Origin: Turritopsis dohrnii
Taxonomy: Eukaryota > Cnidaria > Hydrozoa > Anthoathecata > Oceaniidae
Assembly: GCA_027922465.2 (NCBI GenBank)
Contig: BQMF02000236.1
Span: 372,001 to 436,000, forward strand
Direction: 5' to 3'
Length of the DNA: 64,000 nt
Under the pieces are notes generated by a model. The model saw only the letters and a list, made by a program, of their open reading frames with translations, was not told where the DNA came from and did no database searches. Shown in pieces: positions 23,905 through 35,400 of the stretch; the stretch's first letter is position 1, and the number at the start of each line of letters is the position of its first letter. Made by a program: the position numbers and the translations under genes.

Positions 23905-26867
23905 CTATACTTTCGGTTCTGGCTCGCAGATCGGACATCTCTGATCTTCCAATTTCATTTTCCCGCCACAACCGGCGCATATTTTCACCGGTTCCGGTAT
24001 TGGCGATGGCACGTGTGACGACACGGGCACGTACGGAACCATGCGATGAGAATTTTGTGTGAGTTTCACGGACGTTTGTGGAACGAGATGACCTATATGC
24101 GGTCGAATCTGGGTCGATGTTTTTGGTGAATGTGGTATACTGTGATGATGCGGAACCTTCCCACTTAGACAGTCACTACAGTCGCATTTCTGTTGACAAG
24201 TACATCCAGGTGGACAGGATCCGGAATAAGAATGGGAGGGAATAGCTTGAGCTTGTGTGAACGGTATAAATGCTGAAGTGGGTTTATCTACCGGACTGTG
24301 TGGATAGCCACGAGAAATTGATTCGCTTGTTTTGGATGAAGGTAGAGAGAAACTTTGGCTCGGTAGAGTTGAAAGCTGTTGTATAGCTCGCTCGTGACTT
24401 GGCAAGACACATTCGATCGCCTGAACAATATCGTTGTTGCAACCTTTCAAGATCATTTCTAAAACACTTCGCTTTTGCTCGGGATACAAACGTATCAAAA
24501 GTTCCAGATATCGCTGGGTTTGCTGACGTTGATGTATGGAATCCTCTGTATTGGTTCGCGCCATTTTGACTGGCGGTTCTCTATCTAATTCGCTATGCTC
24601 AGCACTGTTAATGCGCACATCTTCAATTACAGGTTTCGTTAATGCGGGACTGCCTGGAGAACGCGGTGACTTTCGTTTGTTCGACCTGCTTGGGGACGGT
24701 AGTTCTTTTTCTTCCGTTTTTATCGGAGCATCGTCAGTTTCTGGTTTATCTTCGTGTTGTGGCGAGCATGCTGCAGTGTCGGTGACGTCATCATCATCAT
24801 CAGAAGCATTGCCGATTTCTTCTTTCTTAATCGGCGAAGAAACTGATGTGGAGCGAGTGTCTATACAAATTGGGAAAGAAAAATTGTTAAGCAAGGAGAC
24901 CATTTTTTTCAGGGTTAAAAAAAATAATTAAATAGTTTCAGTTTGTTTAAATAAAACAAAACACGAGGTCCTGAGAGAATGGATCACACAGAATATCTCA
25001 ACAGACGGTGGTATTTGCAACTAAGTATTGAACTAGAAAAACAAAAAGCTTTCTTCAAGCAAACATGTGGAAATGTGGACAGTGTTTAGTAAACAAATAG
25101 CCCTTTTAAACTCTTCAAATGATGAAATCTTCGTAGATAGTTACAAGAACAATAGTTCTTTTGCTTCTTTTTTAAAAATATACTTTGTGTCCATGTTGTT
25201 AGAGAGAAGACATGGAATTCATGGTAAAAAAAGATTGAATAAGATAATGAATTTTATGTTCTTATTTTCCCGCTACCATTATAAAACCCAAACAAATGAT
25301 AGCCTCGAGCTTTTCTGATTGAAATCGACATCCCCCATCGAACACAAAAATTCTAAATCTTCCATTATGAGCAGGATTAAAAAATATCAAAAAAATTAAT
25401 TTTGTGTGATTGCTACAGTGAATTTAGTTAATGTAATTAGTTGAAATATCTTCGAACACATCATCATCGACCAAACAAATTTATTTTTTAACAAAAACTG
25501 AAAAAAATACAGACGTTTTTATTTGTTTATGAAATTCTTTCGAATAATTACAGTATTACACTAAAGAAGATGCAAAGATTCGCCGAAGTTACTGTTAAGA
25601 TTATATGGAACAAAAACTAAGTTTATTTATTGCGCGCTTTTCATAGATCGAATGTAGCAAAAACGAGATTCGGACAAATATTAGATAAATCTTGACGTTT
25701 TTGTGTACAAACATGCAAATAGGTTTTTGTTTGAAATGAGAGACCAATGCTTTGACGATGGGATTCAAAAAAAAAAAAAAAAAAAAAAGATTTTGACAAT
25801 ATACCATAAACCTTTTCCCCTAGAATATTTAAATTTCATTGGCCAAAATCCTAGACACGTGACTTTCCGACTTCTCAGAAATGCTTATCCAGCAAGATCA
25901 ATTTGTTTTTAATAACTTTATTAATATCCTTTCATTCTTTCTTTGTTAAAGTCAAGTTTGATTTTATTCACGTCACGAGGAAACTGTTTCTGAGTGTGTT
26001 TTGTATATGCAAGAGTTGAGCGTGTCTCAACAAGGAAGAGAGACGAGAACATACACTTGTCTGTGATCTTATCTTGTGACAATAACATTATTTAAAATAT
26101 CAATGTGCGATAATTTTCTTAAAAACAACTCATGACATTGTGAGACAATTTTGCAACAGTTTTTAAGTGTTTTTGGCGTCTCTAACTTATAGTTTGAAAA
26201 CACAAACGATCGGGAAAACAAACGAAGAAAAAAATTAAAAAAGGAAATTTTGCCACATAAGATTTGCAACATTTTATGTAATTAAGAAACAAATTTGTTT
26301 TTGAAAGAACTTAAATACTTTTGATTCATCGACATTATGAAATTGTAACATTCTAAAAATGTTAAAATTCACTGTGTTCTTACCTGATGCCGGGGGCGTG
26401 GGTGGTAACTGCATGTCAGAATGTTGCCCGCTATTCCAAGAATTACTCATCGATAGCATTGTGTTCGGAGGACTTGCAGGAATCGCTGCCGACGTTGGAA
26501 CTTCGTCACCAGGTCTCATGTTGCTATTGCTGCCGTCATTACTCTGTTGAAGTTGTACGGCACGCATGTACTCCTCCTGATCCTGTTGACGACGCAATGC
26601 GACTTGCGCCGCCATTACGCGTTGTCTTTCCGCAATGAGGTTACAATCTGGACAATTACAGTCCCTCCAACGACAAAAGCGTTTGTGCCCTTTCAGAATG
26701 GATACAACACCATGATTTCTGCATCTATGATATAAAAAAAAACAATTTAGATAAACACAAGTATAACAGACGAAAAGACGAGTTTTAAAACACGGAGCTC
26801 AGTTACCATACCTGGCACATTTTGGTAACCTTGGGGGAATTTTCGCGTGATTCGAAACAGCCGTCAT
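23905..26867 (-). CDS. DMRT: DMRT (DM-domain plus DMA-domain) transcription factor, three coding exons
   Basis: DM-domain proteins bind the DNA minor groove and control sexual and neural differentiation. Coding exons on the minus strand are 26812-26867, 26384-26724 and 23905-24860, in consistent phase, giving 450 residues. The DM domain (about residues 15-61) has all eight zinc ligands: Cys17, Cys20, His32 and Cys36 for one site, and His23, Cys41, Cys43 and Cys46 for the other. It ends in the usual [13 protein letters not shown] helix. A DMA (ubiquitin-binding-like) domain at about 247-288 reads [29 protein letters not shown], which places it with DMRT3/4/5-type proteins. The middle is Ser/Pro-rich with an Asp tract. 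Unusually, the C-terminus holds a Cys cluster (348-363) and a zinc-ribbon-like CAGC...CPIC pair (427-444). The start ATG follows an AT-rich leader; a 5' UTR intron cannot be excluded. Confidence 0.93.
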
Positions 26868-29800
26868 TTTCTTGATAATTTCAATTTCACTAATGTCTTG
26901 TAAAAAAAAATATGTATTTTTAAAAAAAAAAAATAAATCACTTATGTCCGATGATCTATGTCCGTCTTTACAACAGATCATATATATATAAAATAATACT
27001 CTGTTCTTGAACAAGCTTGCATATAAAGAAAATTCTTGCATATAAATAAATTACTTTAAAACTATTTTGTTCTTGCAACAATAAAAAACACAAAACAATA
27101 CAATCTATAAGCTGATTGGCTAATCCGAAAATTCTATAGAAGCGCTGAGCCTCGTATTGAAATGGTCTTTTCAATGTAAAGAAATATATATATTCTTAAT
27201 AAAAAAAATTGTAACTATTGACCTTTTTTTTGTCTATTCAATTTTAATGTTTGTCCAAAGACTAAAATTTCAAAAAAAAACTAGGAGTTCTTTTTTAACA
27301 TCTAAAGGGCAAATAAATAAATAAATCAAAACAAAAGAAACTAAAACTGTGACAGATGCATGAAGAGCTGTGTAAACAAACGCACAAAAAAAGTTTTTGT
27401 ACAAAAAAGAAAATTATTTCAAGCCATGTTTGAACAAGTTATAACAGTTTTTGAAAAAACAACAACCAAAGTCTTAATCAAACGAGAAACGTTTGAAAAG
27501 TATATAATATAAAAAAATATTTTTTTTTTTAAAAAAAAATAATAAAACAAACAAAAAAAACATTGCTTGTATCTTTTCAGAAGCATAATTCTTTTTGACA
27601 TTTCATTTTCAATCTTTAACCTCACATTTCGATGGACGCAAAAAAAGAGCGGGAAATAGTTACAAATTGTCGCCTAAGAGATGTCTGAAAGCAAAACGCT
27701 CTCGAGGCTCCCCTTTATTCCTCTCGAATGTGTGATAATGAAATGTTCTCACTAACTCTTAAATGAGAAAAAGAGATAAAGTATTTGAAAAATAACCTTT
27801 TTTATTACTACTCAAAGACACTAACAGCAGATTGTATGTATAAGTCTCAAAATATCTTCTCCTCTTCCATAATCCTTGTAGAAGTTTCAAATCCTTCCTT
27901 CATCACTGTCTAGCTCAAGAACAATGATAACTTATTATACAAAATTCTTTTTATTTCTTTATTTATATTTGTTTTTTTAAAAAAACGTACTTCTTAAGAT
28001 AGTGGTAGGTAAACAAAAGGGATGCCATTACCTCGACAGAGCGTCCTATAGAAACATTTTACTCAAAAAACGTATAGCTTTTAATCCAATTCGACAGTAA
28101 TTAAATTGCATTTAGCAACCTTTGCTACAGGGATCATTTTTGGTCTGTTTGTATTTATTTCCATAATTTAACTTTTATTTTGCCAGGCAAATTTTGGCGC
28201 CTGACCTCTTTAATCGTTTTCGAAAATTTTCAAATGTTTTTTGTGTATCTTGTTACACGAACTTTCCTTATTGATAAACGCTTTGTGTTTATCAAGAGAC
28301 GTCGAGGAAGGAAGAAAGAATCGAAAAGAAATATGAAGATAAATATAACATTGATAAAAATTATACACAATCGACTATTTTACAGACTGGAAAATTTAAC
28401 TGTTTAATGTCTGGTTGAACTCATTTCTGCGGTCTGATAAATTGCGTTTTGTATAAATAATAATTTTCCATTTAAGAATTTGAGTGGACTGGTGACAAAG
28501 TTGATTGCTTTAAGCAAAGTTATTTTGTAGCTTTGTGACTATTACTCACACATAAGGAAAATAATGACGGATTATGGAAAGAATCACCTGGAGCGAATTC
28601 GACAATAGCTATTTCGTGTTTATTAGAATAGAAAATATGTGTTTTTTTTTTTATCAGCAGATAGTGGAAATTAAAAAAAACTAAATTGAATAAAAATCAA
28701 AATAAATAAATAAAGAAAACAGTAAGTATATTAAAAATAAATCTCTCCTCAATCAAACAACATCATAAACAAAATCATAATAGAAAATTCGCCAGTCTTG
28801 CTGAGTATTGAAGAGTTTTCAATAGCTCATATGGTTTCACAACAATTCCATTTTTATCCTTCATGCTTATCATTAAAAAAAAAACCTTTGATGAATAGAA
28901 TTAAGAGAAGGAACTGTATTAAATAAACCATTTTGAAAGAAAACTGTGTTTTTACATGCAAGATGTGGGGATAAGTGACTCCTGGAATTAAACCTCTCGT
29001 TTGATCGCTATAGAAAAAAATGAATAACACATTTTTAATTATTACCTCTTTCCGTTTATGTCAATATAACATCTTGAAAAATTATATATTTTTCTGTTGT
29101 TGTTTGTTAGGAGTGACCTACAAAATGTGTATATGTGTATAACCATAGTTTTATTCTTGTGACTATGGTATAACTTATTATACTTTAGTTATCTATTGTG
29201 ATGGTTGGACTGGTGTTTTAGCCTGAGACCAAAGTGAGACATTGAAAAGGAAAGATAAGAGGAACACATACAAAAAAGTTAACATACAAAATGAGAAATT
29301 CTTCTTCCCGCAGTCTTCGTTCTTCTTTGCAATTAATGGAAAGACAGAAGTTTCAAAAATTATCAGAGACTAATCGAAAATCATTTTCACACGAAATTGA
29401 ACAGAAACTTTTTTGTTTAATAATGCTGAGTTTATTTGAAAATTAGTACCAGGCAGAATTGCGTCACATACTCACGCTTTTATTGTTACTTGATTTTATT
29501 TTAACAGTATATAATTTTGATCTATTGACGTCATGTGAAGATATTCTCACGAGGTTAGATTTGTGAAACGTGACCATCTAGGCTATAAGTATAAAGCATG
29601 AAAATCAATTAGTATCATCCCTTTTCTAGATTGAACACGTCAAGGAAGAAACACCTTAGCCCTCACCATCCCAGTGAGCAAAATACTCAAAAATCACTGC
29701 GAAGAAGAACATTATGATTGAAATAATGTGAAAATTTCTATGGAAATGCACTCCTTCGTAGTGTTTTGCAACAAATTTACTCACTGGGATATTACTTTGA

Positions 29801-32427
29801 TCCCTTTCTATGGTACTAGTGAACGACGAAACATTATGCAATATATATTCTTCTTAACGCTGGAATGCGACGTTTATATAAGCGATGTTTTCTAAACGTT
29901 CAAATTATAATAATGACCAGATTTTAACTTTTCAATAGATTGAGCTGTAGCATTAAATATTGTCATTCTTTTTTGGTCGAAGGTGAACCCTCCAATAATA
30001 TATTTCTTGGGAAAAGCAAGTCTCATGGTCAAACTTACCAGCAGTATTCTCAATGCAATTGCACTAAAAATAACAAGGTGAGTGTTCCATTCTTTCACCC
30101 AAAATAATTAGACCACATCCGGCCAGATAATTATACGAAAACAAAACAAAAAAATCTACAAAACAACATTTGTTGACAAATACCCAGCAAGGGACTTTAT
30201 TCTATTGCTAATCCTCTCTACATCATCCAACCCTGATTACAAAATAACAGTACATTCAATTTAGAATCTCAAAAAAAAAATCCCTTTTTATCCTAATACT
30301 CAAGATAAAACGTATAATATAAAAATATGAAAAAAAAAGAACAATTTAAAATATTGTTTTGAGAAAATCTGCCAGCAATCAAATTGCTTTACTCACGAAA
30401 TAATGCATCACTTTATGTATTGTAGTTCTCTATTATTGTCAAAGTTGCCAAAAGTAATGTCTGTCATTCCTTTGCATTAAGTAAGCTTATAGTGGGCCAC
30501 AATAATGCAATGCATATTAAGTTAGTCAAATTAACGAAAGCAACTATAGATGTTTAATTGTAGATAAAATATCTATTTATTTATTTTCATATTCACAACA
30601 TGGAATCTTTATCTCCTGTATTAGTGTTTAACAAAACGTTAAGGTATAATCGGCCGACATGACAGAGATGTTTATCTACACGTTTTGTTTGTCTTCTTAA
30701 ATCTTGTACAAGATAACAACTGCATTTGCTACTTCATCGTTCAACGATCACAATAATGTGTTAGATTTAAACCTGATCATTGAACGTTTGTTCCCTGTCT
30801 CAGAATTTTTTTCGTCTTCCAATAACAAGAGCGTTTCTTCAAATTACTTAAAGAAATCTATAATTGATCAGTAGTTAAAAACGAATATCAGAAGTAAAAT
30901 GAAACGCAACATTTTTATAACGCTTATAATTTCGGTATCAAGAGGGAAGTTGCATGCGCGTATGTTAAGCGTTCCTTAGTGCGATGAAAATCATAGAAAA
31001 CTACCAAATGAGTAAAGGTGGGAGTGTCTTTATCAACCAGATTTCTAATCAGCTCCTCAATTTGTTGGTTAAGAATTAAAATCGTCTGAAAAAACGAGGC
31101 ATAGCCTGAACCTTAATAAAGTTTAGACCATAAACTTACGTGACTTAATAATAATAATAATAAGTCCTAGAAAGTTCGGGCATGGACGTTTACTTTATAC
31201 GTCCATGGTTAGAGAAACCCAATATGGAAATTCAAGATCTCGCACAATGTCCTTCCAGCTTACGAAAATATCAACTCCCCCACTAAAGAACCGACCAATT
31301 TTTTTGTTTCAAATAACAGAAACAAACACGAAAAAGTTCAAAAAACAAGTAATTCTGGACTGAAAGACAGCGTTCTAAATGAATGAATGCTTCGTATAAA
31401 GGTTCTAACAAGATTAAACAATGTTGCAACTTTCGATGATTACATGTTTTCAAATCGGCATTTCAAAAAAAAAAAACAAACCAAAAAAAACAAACTCAAC
31501 GCAAAACAAACAAAACTATAAAGAAACCCACGCGTGTTTTCATAGTGTGTTTTGAAACAGAATAAGTATATGGAAAGTGTCCATGTGAAGATGATGAAAT
31601 GTTGGCTTGGGCCGAGTGGGTTGACTACAGATGAAGAGAAAAAGTTTTATCATGACTAAAGGACGTTAAATATCATTTATACACCGAACTATTGCCTTAT
31701 CTAATTTAAAATAATCATACCTGTTATTAGTCATTTACAAAAGTTTTTCACTGGTATATAAGCGGTTTCCTATGTGCAGGTTTGTTGGGTACAAGTAGAG
31801 AAGGGAAAAGTTCGACTGTTTTCGATTAGTCATTATGCCTTGGATAGCCAAAATTCTTTACAAAGAAATGTGACTGGCATATGATAGAGCATAGAGTCAA
31901 GCTACTTATGTTATTTTGTGAAGGCAAACTTATTTCAAACGGCCTTTTATTTATTGAAAGCCAATTAGAATGCCATTTTAATATACTATCAGAACGGATT
32001 TTCTTATCGGAAAAAAAATTCGAGTTCGAAAGTTTCAGTGTTATGGTTTACTAACGAGCTTAAACGCTAATCCTTCTAATAAGACCTCATAAATACTTTG
32101 ATAGAAATACGGAAATTTAGTCGTTCTTTCGATAACAAAATTTGTAAGTAATTTAATTTTTAAGTGAATACATTATTATTCTGGTAAAAATAACTTTATA
32201 TAAATCGGATCTAGACTTGAGTTATAACTTGGGCTGAAGCTTAATTCTTCTTCCTGACCGGAAAGATAAAACACAGCCCTTCATATGTTTTAAATGATCA
32301 GGATTTAGGAGGAATCTTCAGATCGGTTGCAAAAATCAAACAGAGAAAAGTCTACTGTGAACGTTAAGAGGAATGGGTTTCATTCACATACAAAGAAAAG
32401 TGTGACGTCATATAGACATTGAGCAAA
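26868..32427. other. Long gene-poor spacer upstream of DMRT and downstream of TALPID3
   Basis: AT-rich DNA with many A/T homopolymers (for example near 26930 and 27510-27540), presumably including the DMRT promoter near 26870-27300. One MITE copy lies at 29669-29789. Short frames in it overlap on both strands and show no domain. I recognise no gene, tRNA or structured RNA. Confidence 0.5.
29669..29789. mobile_element. 121-bp MITE family copy 3 with near-perfect terminal repeats
   Basis: Starts TCCCAGTGAGCAAAAT and ends ACTCACTGGGA, an inverted repeat. The interior CACTCCTTCGTAGTG and CACTGCGAAG words also mirror each other. Same family and orientation as the copy at 15718-15838. Confidence 0.75.
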
Positions 32428-35400
32428 CTAAAGTTCTCCACCTGAGAGCGTGGATAAATTAAGATTGCTCAGGTCTCCCTCACTTTGTTCCGTCACATCA
32501 TCTTCGACGTCCGGTAGTTTTAACACCATGCGAAATTTGTCGTCGACATTCGTTTGGTTGTCATTGGACACGTGATCTGCAAGCGATTCTGATTGGATAA
32601 CTTCACCTTCGCTTTTCGTTTGGTCATCAGCTCGGGTTTCCACAAAAATAATTCGACCAGTATTGATTCGTTCACTTTCTTCGCGTGATGTCAACGACAT
32701 ATCGGCTTCCGGTTGGGTGGCACGTAACTGCCCGATGGATAGTGTATCGTTATAATTGTGTTCCACAGATATCGACGGGCTAGTGTTTTTGTCATCCAGT
32801 TTATACCAGGAAATCTCTCCTTCACTCTTTTCTGATTGGCCAGCTTTTAGGCGCGTGGTTGACGACTTGGCTTTAGAAGCAACCTTTTGATTGGTTAAAT
32901 TTTGGAGAACCAAATTTTGCTCGATACTGATTTCGTCAAGGGTATCCTAAAACACAAAATTAACATTCATGTACTCGAAAGATCCTAGGGCGTTCTCATG
33001 TACTCGAAAGATCCTAGGGCGTTCTCACTTATAATCCAGCAATGGCTGCTTCAAGATCTCTTCTAATACTCAATCAAAACAAACAAACAAACACACAAAC
33101 ACACAAACACACAAACAAACAAACGATAACAACAACATATAGTAGAATATCACTTCAAGGACACGAGCAAGAATTTTCGATTTTTAATGTTACACTCGTC
33201 AAATGGTTACAGCAGAGACTAGTAAGTAAATTAGGAATGCATTGGAAAATGAAAAGAAATATTTCCCGTGAGCCATAACAAAAAATTCGGGAAAAAAGTC
33301 TATGAAATACTCAGGAAGTCCACGTGTTATCCGGTTTAACATCTCATGTAGTATTTTGATTACCCAAAACTCAACGAGTCGCGATAAAATAACACCGCAC
33401 TCCATCACCTATGCTGAAATGAAAATCTTGTTATTTTCATCAATAATCAATCAATAATCTCAAAGGAGGAGTTATCTAATTAATTATAAAAAAAAAACAC
33501 CCCAGAGAGAGTGTGAAAATTTAAATTATGTAAACACGTTATTTCAACAGGATAGACAAGATATGAAATAAATTGAGAAAAAAATATTTTACACGTAGAG
33601 AGAAAGATGAAGATTTTAAAAAGCTAAGTTGCTTCCAGATTCAAATATGGCGGAACTCGTTGTGGCAAGAATAACATTAAAACTAGCCTGGCGTTTATTC
33701 GCTCCTGAAGCAGCTAGCAAACTTGAAGATGGGGATGTAGCAGAAGAGAGGCTAAGACAGATGCTTTTATCAGAATTCAATAAAATCAACGAGCACTTAA
33801 ATGCTTTAAGAAGGAAAGAGCTAGTCGCTGCAATGTCGTTCCTTGAAACAGGTCGAACAATTTATTTATCCACAAAACTTTGGTTTCATTTTAAGATAAC
33901 GAACTGAAGTATCCGTGAAGTTGAACAACATGGATGGAGTGTTAAGATTAACACTCCTCCACTGTGCCATTCCTCAACCTCGTTAGTATATGGGATTACA
34001 TCGAAAATATCTATTTTAAACAGAATTCCAACCAACCAGAAACATCTTGGTTAACTTACCTGATCCTCACTGACCAATAAAAATTCAATAAGAAACTTTG
34101 CAGTTGGTGCAGTTCATGTGAGGATTATATTTAATTCTGAAATAACTTAACTTTCTATTTTCCCTGTTTATTTAAAGGTTTCCAAGTACTGAACAAAGAT
34201 GAAAACACGGCTAAAGACGAATTCAAGAAAGCTCGCGATGCCGCCCAAATGGCGTTTGGCGTCGTCCCAGACGTACAAGATAAAATCTTAGCGACGAAAA
34301 TTCTAGTAACATCGACATTCAACGAGTTTAACGATAACGTCGAAACGTCAAAAAGTCTGTGCTCGAAATATCTAGAACGAATGAACACTCTCCCAGAAGT
34401 AGTGAAAGCCTGTTTAATCGTCTTCTCTCCTCAAAAGGGCTTAGGAACTAAATTCCTGTCGAAAACAGGAAAAACTAAACGCCAAGATATCTTACGGGGC
34501 GTTGCTGAGGTCAACAAGAGCGTTTGGGACTACTTTACGAAGCAACTAAAAACCGAGTTAACACCGCCACCAGTGGTGTGCTTCGACGCTTACCACATCA
34601 ACCCAGTGACGGACATGGTGCTACACAGAAAGCCGACGTTCTTGATACAACTCGACGCGACACTGTCGAACTTCATTTCCGTCACAATGTCGAAAGACTT
34701 TATATTCGCAGCAATTGGACAAATCACAGGGAGAGAGGTGACAAATGATATAATTGCAATATCTCTCCTCCACAGGCGTATTACACATCTCTTCGGCCAC
34801 GAAAACATTGTCCTTTCATTATGCTCAAATGACTATAATTTGTTCTCCTCCTCCTATGATAAAACTGTCATAGTCTGGGACTTAGAAACATTCCAGCCAT
34901 TAAAAACATTAACATCGCACACAGGATCCGTGAGCAGTGTGTGCGTCTCATCTGACTACCTGTTCTCTGGTTCCACAGATGCCACAGTTCGAGTGTGGGA
35001 CCTGCAAGACGATTTCGCGTGCGTCAAAGTACTCGACACAACAACGGCGCTGGTCAAAATCACCTGTTCGCGACGTAAATTTTTATTCTGCTTAGACGTG
35101 ATAGGACGAGTTCAGATTTGGAATACGACGAGTAAAGATTTCAACATCTTGCAAGTTATCGAGACAAATGAAAAGTGCTTGAACCTGATCGCCAACGACA
35201 ACCACCTCATCATACCCGTGACGTCAAAAATTGGCGATACTATTCAATGTTGGAATTTGGGGAGCCTTACACAAAGTGCTACCATCAACGAGTCCGGGAC
35301 CAACATAGCCAAGTACTATAATTCCCCATATTTAGTTTGCGGAGAAGAGAAGGTTAAAGTGGTAAATACCAAATCTCAGGACTTGATAATGGAAGATATA

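Noticed and set aside
24536..24931. 131-codon plus-strand frame opposite DMRT exon 3
   Set aside because: Antisense shadow of a well-supported DMRT exon; no independent features.
33042..33278. 78-codon plus-strand frame with Thr/Asn/Lys repeats
   Set aside because: It is translated from the AAAC/ACAC microsatellite and has no independent coding evidence.
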